Shown: piece by piece, positions 53,701-63,132 of the stretch
Layout: the number at the start of each line of letters is the position of its first letter
How positions within the stretch are numbered: the stretch's first letter is position 1
DNA from: Serinus canaria
Lineage: Eukaryota; Chordata; Aves; Passeriformes; Fringillidae
Length of the DNA: 64,000 bases
Assembly (NCBI RefSeq): GCF_022539315.1
Contig: NC_066313.1
Location: 28,247,059 to 28,311,058 of the forward strand
Direction of reading: 5' to 3'
Notes under the pieces: model-generated
The model's input: only the letters and a program-made list of their open reading frames with translations
What the model was told of the DNA's origin: nothing
Database searches by the model: none
Position numbers and translations under genes: made by a program

Positions 53701-56700
53701 GTTCAGCAGAAAGCTGAACAAATTGACCAAGGACTGGAAAGTGCACCTCTTAGCAAGATTTCAATGCATCCTACGGTTTATTCAAGAGAAATTCAATACA
53801 CTCCACTGTATTCCATGGATTTGAGGGTACACATGACATTGATGAGACAGAAGACAATAAAATCCAGACATAAATAACTGAAGCTAAACAAATTCAGGTT
53901 GCAAACAAGTTTTTTATTTAACATTGTGACTAATTAACCATAAGGATAACTCATGGAGATGTGGATTTTCAACAGAAAACAACAGGTTTTTATCAAGCTT
54001 GAATATTGTTATGTTAGAAATTGCTGTTGTAGACTAAGGCTATGGTTTACCTCCTATTTCAGGTGTGGTTATCCCAGATGGGAGAGCTAAGCATTCTTCT
54101 TTCAAGTTATTTCAATTAAATCCCCTTTATATACTGACTGTTGAAGTTAAAAGGAGGCAAAAAAAAAAAAAAAAAAAAAAAAAAAGTTGTCTTTATCATG
54201 GATCATGGACTAGTTTTGAAAGTAATTGACTGGCTGCAGTCGTGAATGAGAGGCAATAAGCAGAGAAAAGCAACGGGAAAGAGCACCCTGCAGAGACAAA
54301 ATGTTCTACATGACTGAGAAGTTACTGGAAAGATATATTTGAAATATGTTAAACAAAGGAAAACACCATTATAGTTTTCCCTGCATTCAACAAAATGTAC
54401 ATTTCTCATATTCAACTAAAGAAATACTGTACTTGGTTTCTCCTCCTAAACAATGCAGCAAAGACTTGCAGATTTAAAGACTTCCCAGTGAGCTAAATCC
54501 ACCCTGAAATTCAAGTAGTTAAGGGTTTAGTGAAGAAAAAGTAAGGTTGGCTGCCTCTTTTAGGAGGAAGGTCAGACTAGCTGATAGAAGCAAACCCACT
54601 CCAACCTTAAATGACAATCTGACCCAAGAGAAGGAAACACAGCTTGTTTTGTCCAAAGTATCTTTACAGCACATATCAGCACTGTACATGCACTCAGTTC
54701 TTGGTGAGAAAAACTGAGGAATTACTACCAATTTGTGCACAGCTCTAGGGAAGGTATTAATGTTTCAGATAGTCCATAGTTTGGCAGAGAGATCCAGGGA
54801 AAGTGTCCAGCAGAAACTTCCAGATCATTTTAAAATGAGCTGGATCTTGAGTTACTGTGCCTTGTTACAAACAAGAATATTTTTGTATCAGTCTGACATA
54901 GAAATCAATTCAATAAACACAGTCTTTAGATACCAGTGGGAACATGAACCTATATATTAATAAACAAGATCCTTAAATTTCCAGTTGTTTCCATTGCTCT
55001 ACTTCTTTTAAAGGAGCTCCAAGGCACAATAACACCATTTTTGTCCACAAATCTTCCCACTTTCCCAATATCTTATGTTCCGTTTCTCACTCTACAAAAG
55101 GACTGCTTCCATCAAGAGTCTTATAAAGCTTGTGTAATTTCTTTTTGCTTTGCAGGACAGTTTATTAATGTGGTAGCAGCAGTTATGTCTCTGAGCAATA
55201 CTCCCAGAATTTAAAAACCAGGGGATGAGAAGAATGTGGCTTGTGGCCCACATATTCATCCACTGGATTTTATTTTTAGCTGTAGAAGCGCAAGTAAAAG
55301 CAACTTCAGTAAGAAATATTGAGTCAGCTGGTGTATAGTATTTTAACTCTTAACCCTCCAAGTATTTTAACTCTTAACCCTCCAATAAACTTTTCTGGGG
55401 ATTATTCTCATCTGAACTACAGCTATGAAAGAAAACAGAAGCTGTAGAAAAAACATTAGTTGAAGAAGGATTCTTATCTTTCAAAAGATAGCATCCAAAC
55501 AAAAATTGGAAACTGTTTGAGGAACAAAATTTATCTGTAATGCACCTTTCAATCCACAAAAGGGTGGAGTTCTGACACAGCTGTAACTGCACATTTTTGG
55601 GAAAATGCACAGCATACCATCCACAAGAGTGAAGGTTACCAAATTTTTCTGCCTTCCCCAAGGCAAGAGAGTGGGGTTTTTTTGGCAAACACAGGATATT
55701 CTTTCCTTCATAATTAATAAGCTGTATGTCTTCCAAAGTAAACTGATCTGCTGCAAATCAGCCATAAAATGCCACACTTCTTTCTAATGACACTGCTGAA
55801 GTTTCATCAACATTTCATTAAATTATTTTTAAGCAGGTGATATGTCAATAAAGGCAAGTGTTAGTGCATCTGCCTTTTTTACAGAAATCAGTAAAATCAG
55901 TTTGACCTTTGATCTGCACCTCAAAAACCCTAATGCCAATAGAATACTGTTTTGACAAAGGGTTCACAAAATTTGTTTGAAAAGTTTTTCACCTACTGGA
56001 TATGAGAATAATGACATAGAAAAAGTGAACACCTAGTTTTGGAAGCAATTCTGAACGAGTTAATAAATGACTGTCTTGAATTTTCCTGTGTGTAGAAATT
56101 ATGTCCCACATAATACAGATTGAATAAGATTTATCTCTGAATATTTGAAAATAAGTATAAACTGAAGCAATAAGAACAATAAACTCAACTGCCAGACTAG
56201 TGTGGATTAAGGGAGCAACTAGAGACAAGCACTGAGATCTGCACGTCCTACTTAATTTCAAAATATACCTGAATCCACTACATATTCCTGCCAATAACTT
56301 GTACAAACTATCTGAACAATTTACAACTTAAAGCCCAATTTACAACTTAACAAAGATCCTAAAGAAACAAAATGGCAAGCTAATCCTTTAAAATTTCTGC
56401 TTCTACCTACCTACAAGCTTATAAATGGAATTTTAATGTGAAATTATCAGGTGTTTTTCTTTAAAGCCACACAGATCAGAAGCATGTAAAAATCAAAACA
56501 CTCACCACCTGCCCTTCCCCACCAAAGACCCCCTTCAAAAAGAAAAAAAAAATCAAACCCAAACTCAAACCAAACCTGAAAAGGCTGGTGCTCTGAAGAA
56601 TATATGTATATTCTTTGCATGTATCTATATGTATATGGATACATTTCACCTATATTGCAAAACAGCTGCCCCAACAACTCATAGCAACAGGAATACTGTG

Positions 56701-59700
56701 CTGAAGAAAGGAATTCAAGCAAAAATTCATCTGAGGAGTACATGCCACAAACATTATTTCCTATAAAATATTAACAGGTTAATAATTATTTTTGTTGGCT
56801 AAACCCATGAAAGCAGTGAATTTAATGTAAGCCAATCCTTGCAGCAATAAATTTTCCATACTTGTACCCATTTTGGGGTGACTGTTCACATGCCAAATGT
56901 AACTAGGTAAATAACAATGCAGTTTAGTACTGACTGACCACAGCCAAGTCAATGGAGAAAAAGGATTTATCAGTACAGGAGACACAAGCTTCTATTTTCT
57001 TTATAGTACTTGTTCTAGTGATTTTGTAAGGTAAAATGAAACTGTGCAGGCAAAGTAAAATAACCACTCAAAGATCACACCTGCCTTCCATTTCAAAATG
57101 GTATCTGTGGAAGCACAAAATCCCAGTATAAAATTATCATCTCAGAAGTGCAGAGGGATATTCTCTGCACTATTACACACCAACACAAACACATCCCCAA
57201 TAAAGGAAAGTAACAAAATATTGAGATATGAAAGTACCATAGGAGAAAAGCTATTATGGTTAAACAAAGAATGAAGCATATGCTGTTTGTTGAGATTCAT
57301 TTTTCAGAAATTGATTCATATTTTTTTGGTGGACAAGTTCGTCATGAGCCAGCAATTCACTCTCTCAAAGCAAAGCATCCTGGGCTGCATTAGGGAAAAC
57401 AGTGCCAGCAGGCTGAGGGAGTGACACCACCCCTCTGCTGGTGAAGCCACACACAGGATGCTGCATCCAGTTCTGGGCTTCTGGGAGCAGGAAAGAGATA
57501 GACGTACTCGAGCAAAACCAGCAAAGGGCACAAAGGCGCTTAAGGGACCAGAGTAGGTTTTACATGAGGTGAGGCTGAGAGAACTGGACCTGGAGAAGTG
57601 AAGACTCAGGAGGGAACGTATCCATGCGTAGAAATACCTGATGGAAGGGTGTAAAGCAAATAAAGCCAGCAGTGCCTACTGACAGCACAAGAGGCGATGG
57701 ACACAAACTAAAGCACACGAAATAGCAAGAAAAAAATTGCCAGATGAAGTGGTCAAATATTGGAACAGACTGCTCAGGGAGATTGTAGTCTCCATCTTTG
57801 GGAATATTCAAAACCCAACTGGACATCATTCTGTTCAATATGCTCCAGCTAACCCTGCTTAAGCAGCAGGGTTGCTCCAGATCATCTCAAGAAGCCCCTT
57901 CCAGCCTCTGTGATCCTGTCTGGTTGGGTTCTAGAGGTCACAAGTTTAGATCTCAAATGTGAGAGCACAAACTAGATGACAATAAAAAATATAGGCTATT
58001 GCAAGAAAATACAATAGGAATAAAAGCATGATGAAAAAGTTACATATTGTGCACAGAACTATTTTGACTACTGTATTGCTTAGTGTTTTACACATCATTC
58101 AAAAAGTGACTTATCAAGTACCAAAGATAAGCTCCTCTCACTTGGAACACGGGAACAGAGCAAGGAAAATGAATCAGCACTCTCTGGACAGAAGTTAGTA
58201 TGGCTTCTATTTGGACTATGAAGAAGAGTGCAAACAAAAGCCTGTGTCATTCTCTGCTATACTACATTGGGAGAACAGAAACGAGATTCTTGTTTTCCTT
58301 AGCCACACGTCTCAAATAAATTCATTTCTGCAAACCTAAAGCAAAAGAAATATTCTTCTCCTGGAAGGAAGGCCAAGAGAAGCTAGAAATCCACACAAGC
58401 CATTAACCATCAAAGCCATCATAATGCTGGGAGGGTGACACAAAAAACCACAAATCATAAGATGTACATAAACCTATTATTTTAAGTGTGTAGCCAAACA
58501 GAGGGTTTCAACTGGGTTTTTATTATAATTCTTACAAGAAAAGGGAGACAAGGAACCTCCTGTCAGGCACACTCCCTCACAAGTTCGCAGCTGGTGACTC
58601 CATGACTCAGGACTTTTCAGCTCCTAACCACCATTACAAATGCAGAGCACTATGCTTCAGGTTTATTCAGTTGAACCTAATAAAACTTAGGTTTCTGCTA
58701 AGGCAAAGAGAAATTTATTCCACAAGCAGAACTTCATCTTTCTATTTAAGGTCCGCTCAACTACATGCTTCAAATCCTCATGGTCATTTCACCTATAGAA
58801 ACACCTCTGCCCAAGGAAAGAGGAAAGCAAGATCCCCAGGGGGTTGGAATTCTGTCTCCTGTGATCTTCTGTTTGTGAATTATTAAACCTTGCCTGTCAC
58901 TTTTGTTGACGTAGTACCTCATTACAACAGGAAGCCAGTGAAATGTAGAACAGCCATTATTCTCTCCTAGCAACAAAGGCAGCAGTTAAATAGCACGTGC
59001 TATGCTTAACCCAGACCAGGTAACAAAACTCAAAGTTCCCTGAAAACAAGTGCATCACACTTGAGAAGATGAATTGTACTTGTGTAAGAGTATTTCAAAC
59101 TAAAAATAGGGAAAGAACATGAAATTTTCTGAACTGACACTCTAGAACTGATTGTAGACCTTTACGCACAGTCCAGATATTTTTTAATTTTAGAAAAATT
59201 AAAAGGGAAAGCCATTAAAGAGACAGAAACAGCAAAATGTCACTTTGATCTCAAACTAGGTGACTTGGCAAGATATCACTGCTAGATTTTAGCTCTTGCT
59301 CTTTTTGCCTCAGATATCACATAAGAATGCAAAGTCAGAAAGGAATGTAGAAGCACCCAGACTCCTGTAGCAGGACCACAGGCAGTTAAGAGTTCAAACA
59401 TCCCACAGAGTGTGTTTTAAAGAGCGCTAAGAGTTGGCGTAAATGTTCTTGCAGTAGTCCAAGGCAACATCTCCAGGCATATCAGCAAATCCACTTAGTA
59501 GAGAATTCATCCCATGACCCAATTACAACACAGTTTTATTTTGGAGATCACTCAGCTGTGCCTCAGCAACAAAACAAGAGTCTGGAGCCATCCCAGTGCA
59601 AGTCTGGTTGCAGAAAGTTTTCACACATACAAAGCCATAATTATGTTAAGTCAGCGCATTTTTCCCTCCTACAAATGCCAGACAGCAATTAAGGAAAAAA

Positions 59701-62700
59701 AAAAAAAAGGCAGAAGAGAAAAGTAATGGCTGTCTATAAAAAAAAAAAAAAAAAAAAAAAAAAGGGTCACCAGTAACCTAAATTCTAGCTGATAAGAGAT
59801 AGGAAAAGCTAACTAGAAGCTAAAGAGATGATTCAAACAAGGTTCAGCTTTAGGATACCTTTTTGCAATTGCTGTTACTGAGTCTCAAATTGTATTCAGA
59901 AATTTTAATCACACATTGTTGCCTTTTCTCTCTTGCCGCTGCTGTCTACATCACAAGAAGTGAGGTGACTCCTCCATTCACATTAGCAGCAGCAGCATCA
60001 AAAGTTTTGATCAAAAAGCAGCAAAAGGTTTTCTTTTTGGTTGAATCTGTACTTCAAGGAGTACATATCAACCACACTTATAAAATATTTACAGGCTAAT
60101 CTCACTTCAGACAGATTTCTTCATTATAATGTTTAGAGCTGAAAAAGGTGAAGCAAACAGAATATTAAGCTAATTCTCGTTCATCTAAGAATAAGATTTA
60201 GAATTGTAAGTCCTGGAAATTAACAAACATTGCTTGTTAATTTTAAGGTCACTGGTGGCTAAATAAAAATACCCAAGGACTAAAAGAGAAGCTGAGAGCT
60301 TTTAAAAGGAATTTTAAACTTACCTGTCTTCTCTAGTATACAAGTATAGCTAAAATAATTAGCAAAATATTTTGTCTTTTTTCTCATCAAAATTATGGTG
60401 GATTTATACAAAATACTGAAGTCCAGCAGGCACAGAGATTCCTGACAACCTCAGCTACACTCAAGTTTTTAAAATGTGGAAAGGGCTTTTGGCCAGACAA
60501 CAACAGTTTTGAAGTCTTCAATTTCTCTTATTCTGTGAGCTCCTAATGTTTTTGGCAACAGGCTGTTTTTCTTCATTAACTTTGGGGACACTGAGGAAAT
60601 ATCCCAGAGTTTCAGAGTTCACAAACTGAAAGCCACTAATTGATGCATGGCTGGACCCCAAGGAAGCATCCAAACGAGGGCAAGACTGCTGCAGCTGACA
60701 TCCAGTTTTGTAGTCTCTCTAGACTCAGTCAAGACTTTTGCACCTTGAAAATTCTGTTCCTCTTACATGACATCTTCATAGTCAGAAGCTGAGGGATATT
60801 TGGAATGCAGGATGTGGGAAGCTCTAAGTATTCCTGTACACTGTGTGATTAGTGTGCAAAAGTGCCAAATCCATTGGTCTCCAAGATTCTAAAATACATA
60901 CTACCATAAGAAACAAATTTCTTTCACAATATTTTAAAAGCTTACAATAAATTAGAATTACTTTTACCTCAATGTTTCTACACTAATAATTTCATGGTCA
61001 GTCTCCAAATGGACTTTTCCAAAAAAAAGAGGCCTAGCACTTACCAAAACCATGAAACAGCAATATCAAGCATTTTCTAAAGCATTAAGACAGTTGTGCC
61101 ATGTTTATCTGAAAGCCAAACTTTAAAATGAAGTTGAGCAATTCCAGCTGCAGCCAGTTCCAGTGGAAGAAAGTCTAACATAACACAGTATTTGCAAGTG
61201 TCAGCCTGTAGATGGCCTAAATGCAAGATCCCTGCTGTCTATCCATCATCATGTATCCCACAGCACACTTACAAACAAATATGCATTAATTTTTGACCGG
61301 TAATGTTCTACTCTGTCCATCAGATAAAATACTTCCAATATCTTCATGCATATTTTTTACATTGCTCAACAGTAAAGGCTTTCCACCCCTGGGGGAAAAA
61401 TTGGCAAAAAAACCCAAAAAAACTACCAACCAGTTCTCAGGTAAGCTTTGTTAAGCTTTACCCGCAGTATCTTCATTGCCATGAAGTGTCAGTTATTACG
61501 TATCATATTTACCTTTTCTATAAAATCCACTGCTTGGACAACTGACAATTGTTTTATCAAACAAGAATTCTAGTAACCAGATGAACAACTTCTGGATAAT
61601 TTTACTATTTTTGTCTAAGAAAAAGAAGAACCTTCCTAAGAATACAGACAATTGTCTTCCTCAAATTTATTCCAATGCTGATGAATGCTCCAGAAAAATA
61701 AACACCTCTAAAATTAACAAGCTTTACCGATCTATTTTAAAACAATGTACTTTTCTTTATGTTCATGTATTCTAGTTTTCTTACCTTAACCATGGGGCCT
61801 AAGAAAGTTAAAGAAATGGATGTTTCTTTAATAAACTGGGATAGGAGGGAAGCAGTGATCCCATGAAGTGCCATTATCTTCAGCCTGTTTCTGGGGAGCA
61901 CCCATAAAAGCACATGACCACAAGTTCCTTAGCAGAAAGAAATCATGCCAGTAGAACTATTATCAGAAGAGCAGAATTTTTTCCTGTAGCGTCAACTCTG
62001 TCAAACTTAAACGTCTACTGTGCAGGGAAATTTAGGCATATCTGGACACCATTTTCTTAAAAATTGTTTCCAGAACTGCTAGACAACCCGAGGCCTTTCA
62101 AGTCTGCATAAAGAAGTAATCTAATGTTCCATAGCATATTTGGTGGATCCAAGCAATTACAGGACACTTTCCAATGCCACTGTTGCTTTTCATCCCCCTT
62201 AAATTACCAAATGTAACAATGTATGTAATAAAAAATACTGTTTCTCTTCCACACTGTGTTCATTATTATTTCACTACCCAAAGTTTAGGTTTTTCTCTTT
62301 ACTTGCTTTACTTTTTCCTATCCAAACAGAGGCACAAAGATAAATTTTCCTGGGTTTTATGCAACGACACCAATTCTGCCAAAACCCTTTTTCTCTGCTT
62401 GCCAGTACACTCACATTTAATTTCAAATAATTTCAAGTGCCACAAGCATTAAGTCTTTCCAAAACCGCTTCTCCATAGTTCACAGCTGTTTTCCTATTAC
62501 ATCAGTTGAGTTCATTTCAGTTATTCCTCCTTTTTTTCCTTGCAAAGGCCCAACCAGAGTGTTACTAAATACCCAGAGAGCTGCATTAGGAGGAGCAGAG
62601 GGGCTGAATAACACCGCGAAAACGCTTCACAGCAGCGCCCAGAAACCAAGAGCGGACCGAGACACCACGAAACCGGTTTAATCTACAAGTATTCCGATGA

Positions 62701-62998
62701 TGCACACCAATGTTGAAGAGTGAAGCACATAAAACACACCCGCACATAAAAGAGCGGCACGGCTGTCGCCCGCCAGCGGGACGCGGGTGTTACCGGGGCA
62801 GCGCCGACCCGCGTGGCCGCTGCCGTGCGGCTCCGCCCGCCCGGGCCCCGCTGCGGCCGCTCATCCCTGCACCGGGCGCTGCTGCCACGCAAGGCAGCCC
62901 CCGCCCAGGCCTGTTCGGCCCCGGGGACGCCGCCGCCCCAGCCCCAGCCCCGCTCACCTGTGGGCGGCGGGACCGCCGGCTCCCCCCGCTCCGTCCAT
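32654..62998 (-). CDS. TULP3: TULP3, tubby-like protein 3, complete coding region in 11 exons
   Basis: TULP3 bridges the IFT-A complex and phosphoinositide membranes to bring receptors such as GPR161 into primary cilia, and so restrains Hedgehog signalling. Coding exons on the minus strand are 62998-62958, 49834-49783, 44990-44828, 42895-42719, 40669-40539, 38765-38568, 38061-37949, 37515-37401, 35502-35404, 33502-33331 and 32787-32654. They sum to 1395 bases, 464 codons plus stop, and every junction keeps frame with GT-AG borders. The N-terminus has the short helix ([17 protein letters not shown]) that corresponds to the IFT-A-binding segment, then a basic KKQRKKR signal. An acidic, serine-rich linker follows, and the tubby domain spans about residues 210-464. 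The signature [14 protein letters not shown] is present. The C-terminus reads SKLVCE where tubby proteins normally have SKLACE. Human TULP3 is 442 residues as I recall. The sequence and the RHNO1/TEAD4 neighbours favour TULP3 over TUB or TULP1/2. Confidence 0.97.
33331..33502 (-). CDS. TULP3: TULP3 coding exon 10 (tubby domain)
   Basis: It runs from acceptor AAACAG|GAGCAT to donor C|GTAAGAG, with phase 0 in and phase 1 out. It encodes [20 protein letters not shown], then [18 protein letters not shown] and the tubby signature [14 protein letters not shown], and finishes IVHDND before the split proline codon. It is one of the most conserved parts of the family. Confidence 0.97.
35404..35502 (-). 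CDS. TULP3: TULP3 coding exon 9 (tubby domain)
   Basis: This is a 99-base exon, phase 0 to phase 0, between acceptor TTTCAG|GAAACT and donor AAT|GTGAGT. It encodes [20 protein letters not shown] followed by [13 protein letters not shown]. The block [15 protein letters not shown] is diagnostic of tubby domains. Confidence 0.97.
37401..37515 (-). CDS. TULP3: TULP3 coding exon 8 (tubby domain)
   Basis: Acceptor ACATTAG|GTCAAAC leads to donor TAT|GTAAGT, with phase 2 in and phase 0 out. It encodes [20 protein letters not shown] and then [24 protein letters not shown] is a hallmark strand of the tubby barrel. Confidence 0.97.
37852..37877. repeat. Perfect 26-bp AT palindrome
   Basis: The arm AAATTTTTAATTT is followed directly by its exact reverse complement with no loop. 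It lies 72 bases inside TULP3 intron 7 from the donor of exon 7. All bases are A or T. Confidence 0.95.
37949..38061 (-). CDS. TULP3: TULP3 coding exon 7 (phosphoinositide-binding region)
   Basis: Acceptor TTTTCCAG|ACATTC leads to donor CAG|GTGAGA, with phase 0 in and phase 2 out. It encodes [20 protein letters not shown], then [18 protein letters not shown]. The RKRKKSKT cluster lies in the basic patch that contacts phosphoinositides in tubby-family domains. Confidence 0.97.
38568..38765 (-). CDS. TULP3: TULP3 coding exon 6 (start of tubby domain)
   Basis: The acceptor is CGCATAG|GAAACAG. A second AG seven bases farther in would give the wrong phase. The donor is AAG|GTATTG, which is weaker than the others. 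The 66 codons are phase 0 to 0. They begin [18 protein letters not shown] and continue into [19 protein letters not shown] and [19 protein letters not shown], the first strands of the tubby domain. Confidence 0.95.
38766..40538 (-). other. TULP3: TULP3 intron 5
   Basis: It contains an alternating purine-pyrimidine and CA-repeat tract near 39.81-39.88 kb. Otherwise it is unique sequence without recognisable features. Confidence 0.75.
39811..39876. repeat. CA-rich microsatellite with a 20-bp palindrome (Z-DNA-prone)
   Basis: A 28-base alternating purine-pyrimidine run (39811-39838) contains the perfect palindrome at 39818-39837 with arm TATACATGCA. An imperfect CA repeat follows immediately. 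The tract lies in TULP3 intron 5. Confidence 0.85.
40539..40669 (-). CDS. TULP3: TULP3 coding exon 5 (acidic, serine-rich linker)
   Basis: Acceptor TTCTAACAG|GAATTT leads to donor GCA|GTAAGT, with phase 1 in and phase 0 out. It encodes [18 protein letters not shown] followed by a Ser/Pro/Glu-rich stretch. Human TULP3 has a matching NFDEE block. The linker is poorly conserved and probably disordered. Confidence 0.93.
40786..40840. repeat. Two-copy imperfect tandem repeat
   Basis: TCTTAATTTCTGCTT followed by CAACTG recurs about 29 bases later, with a three-base length difference between copies. Confidence 0.8.
41428..41644 (+). mobile_element. CR1 LINE, 5'-truncated 3' end
   Basis: The sequence has the ordered blocks of a CR1 3' terminus on the plus strand. 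AGGAAGAAGTTCTTC comes first, then GGCCCAGGGAGGTGGTGGAG, GTCCCTGGAGGTGTTTAAG, GACTGGATGTGG and GGTTGGACTCAATGACCTC. It then has AAAGGTCTTTTCCAACC and a TCTATGATTCT end. Only the last 200 bases remain, and a short interruption precedes the terminal repeat. It points to a bird or close relative. Confidence 0.93.
42719..42895 (-). CDS. TULP3: TULP3 coding exon 4 (linker)
   Basis: Acceptor GGCCTGCAG|GCATTG leads to donor ACGAG|GTAAGA, phase 1 to phase 1. It opens with [16 protein letters not shown], matching human IDGPAAVLK, and then becomes acidic ([14 protein letters not shown]) with a [12 protein letters not shown] end. It is a disordered linker before the tubby domain. Confidence 0.95.
42896..44827 (-). 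other. TULP3: TULP3 intron 3
   Basis: AT-rich unique sequence; no recognisable repeat family, RNA gene or additional exon. Confidence 0.7.
44828..44990 (-). CDS. TULP3: TULP3 coding exon 3 (basic N-terminal region)
   Basis: Acceptor TTATTCCACAG|AGAGCC leads to donor CATG|GTAAAT, with phase 0 in and phase 1 out. It encodes [20 protein letters not shown], then [12 protein letters not shown] and [25 protein letters not shown] matches the nuclear-localisation-like block of TULP3. Confidence 0.97.
45126..45160. repeat. Perfect inverted repeat, 14-bp stem and 7-base loop
   Basis: TGTGTGTAGGATAT at 45126-45139 is followed by loop TCTCTCA and the exact reverse complement at 45147-45160. It lies about 135-170 bases upstream of the exon 3 acceptor in TULP3 pre-mRNA. 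Confidence 0.95.
46129..46230. repeat. A/C-rich low-complexity stretch
   Basis: A long run of AAC, AAAC and ACCC words with almost no G or T lies within TULP3 intron 2. Similar short stretches occur near 22.88-22.97 kb and 24.09-24.13 kb. Confidence 0.85.
49647..49680. repeat. Perfect inverted repeat, 11-bp stem and 12-base loop
   Basis: TGAACTAATGA and its exact reverse complement TCATTAGTTCA flank a 12-base loop. It lies about 100 bases inside TULP3 intron 2 from the exon 2 donor. Confidence 0.95.
49783..49834 (-). CDS. TULP3: TULP3 coding exon 2 (IFT-A-binding helix)
   Basis: This is a short 52-base exon between acceptor GCTTTTCCAG|CGTC and donor CAG|GTAAAT, with phase 2 in and phase 0 out. 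It encodes [17 protein letters not shown]. This aligns with human VFHEEMMKMRQAKLDYQ, the amphipathic segment used to bind IFT-A. Confidence 0.93.
51053..51085. repeat. Tandem repeat, period 14
   Basis: ATACTCTATAGTTG is followed by ATACTCTAAAGTTG and a partial third copy (ATACT). Confidence 0.9.
53670..53760 (+). mobile_element. Possible very old CR1 fragment
   Basis: The block AATTGAAGAGAGTTCAGCAG, followed by AAAGCTGAACAAATTGACCAAG and GGACTGGAAA, resembles the CR1 segment that reads aattggagagagtccagcg, then aacaaaaatgattaa, then ggtctagaaa. The similarity is weak and recalled from memory, so this is tentative. Confidence 0.3.
54159..54185. repeat. Poly(A) run, 27 bases
   Basis: An uninterrupted A run in TULP3 intron 1, without a recognisable retrocopy upstream and without an obvious target-site duplication. 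Confidence 0.9.
55337..55384. repeat. Exact 24-bp tandem duplication
   Basis: Two identical adjacent copies of a 24-base unit beginning AGTATTTTAACTCTTAACCC lie in TULP3 intron 1. Complete identity suggests a recent event. Confidence 0.97.
56317..56350. repeat. 15-bp direct repeat, period 19
   Basis: CAATTTACAACTTAA occurs twice, at 56317-56331 and 56336-56350, separated by AGCC. Confidence 0.95.
57365..57925 (+). mobile_element. CR1 LINE, long 3' fragment, antisense to TULP3
   Basis: Ordered CR1 blocks are visible on the plus strand, starting with CATCCTGGGCTGCATTAGG and GTGCCAGCAGG. CCAGTTCTGGGCT, ACCTGATGGAAGGGTGTAAAG and CAAGAGGCGATGGACACAAA follow. Next come GTCAAATATTGGAACAG, GTAGTCTCCATCTTTGGG and TTCAAAACCCAACTGGACA, and the end is CCCCTTCCAGCCTCTGTGATCCTG. 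It covers the end of the reverse-transcriptase frame and the 3' tail, with substitutions and gaps that rule out activity. Confidence 0.92.
59695..59763. repeat. Two poly(A) runs (14 and 26 bases)
   Basis: A 14-base and a 26-base A run are separated by about 29 bases in TULP3 intron 1. I see no attached retrotransposon. Confidence 0.85.
62677..62682 (-). terminator. First possible poly(A) signal (ATTAAA) after RHNO1, inside TULP3 intron 1
   Basis: No AATAAA or ATTAAA occurs on the minus strand between the RHNO1 stop (63455) and the TULP3 start codon. This ATTAAA, about 775 bases past the stop, is the first one. Use by RHNO1 is inferred. Confidence 0.3.
62958..62998 (-). CDS. TULP3: TULP3 coding exon 1 (start codon)
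   Basis: ATG at 62998-62996 sits in a good context (G at -3, G at +4) inside the CpG island. It is followed by [12 protein letters not shown] and the donor CAG|GTGAGC in phase 2. The split codon AG|C gives serine and joins to VFEDES of exon 2, as in human DSVF. The Gly/Ala-rich start differs from the human sequence but occupies the same place. Confidence 0.9.
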
Positions 62999-63010
62999 CG
63001 CGGCCCCGCC

Positions 63011-63048
63011 GTTGCTATGGGCCCCCGCCCGCCGCTGCCCTTAGCAAC
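63011..63048. promoter_or_regulatory. Inverted pair of RFX (X-box) half-sites in the TULP3 leader
   Basis: GTTGCTATGG at 63011-63020 and CCTTAGCAAC at 63039-63048 are near-perfect inverted copies of the RFX half-site GTTGCYATGG, separated by 18 bases. RFX factors drive many ciliary genes, and TULP3 is one by function. The spacing is wider than a classical X-box, so binding is uncertain. Confidence 0.45.
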
Positions 63049-63074
63049 GGCGCGCGGCACTGAGGCGCGCCGCC

Positions 63075-63111
63075 ATTGGCCGGGGCCGCGAGCACGCCGC
63101 CTGCCGATTGG
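63075..63111 (-). promoter_or_regulatory. Two NF-Y CCAAT boxes, 32 bases apart
   Basis: CCAAT occurs twice on the minus strand (plus-strand ATTGG at 63075-63079 and 63107-63111), each flanked by GGC/GGCC as in NF-Y sites. The spacing of about three helical turns is typical of tandem NF-Y promoters. Confidence 0.75.
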
Positions 63112-63120
63112 CCGCGGTGC

Positions 63121-63132
63121 CGCGCACGCGCG
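63121..63132. promoter_or_regulatory. Consensus NRF1 site
   Basis: CGCGCACGCGCG matches YGCGCAYGCGCR at every position. It lies next to the CCAAT boxes in the TULP3 promoter. Confidence 0.7.

Larger units (their letters stand above)
49835..62957 (-). other. TULP3: TULP3 intron 1 (13.1 kb)
   Basis: This is the largest TULP3 intron. It contains a long CR1 copy (57365-57925), a probable older CR1 fragment near 53.67 kb and several poly(A) runs. Three small direct duplications (51053, 55337, 56317) also lie in it. No coding exon other than those listed is supported. Confidence 0.75.

Noticed and set aside
54159..54185. Poly(A) runs (also at 21741 and 59738) as tails of processed pseudogenes
   Set aside because: Upstream sequence shows no recognisable gene or SINE and I found no flanking target-site duplications.
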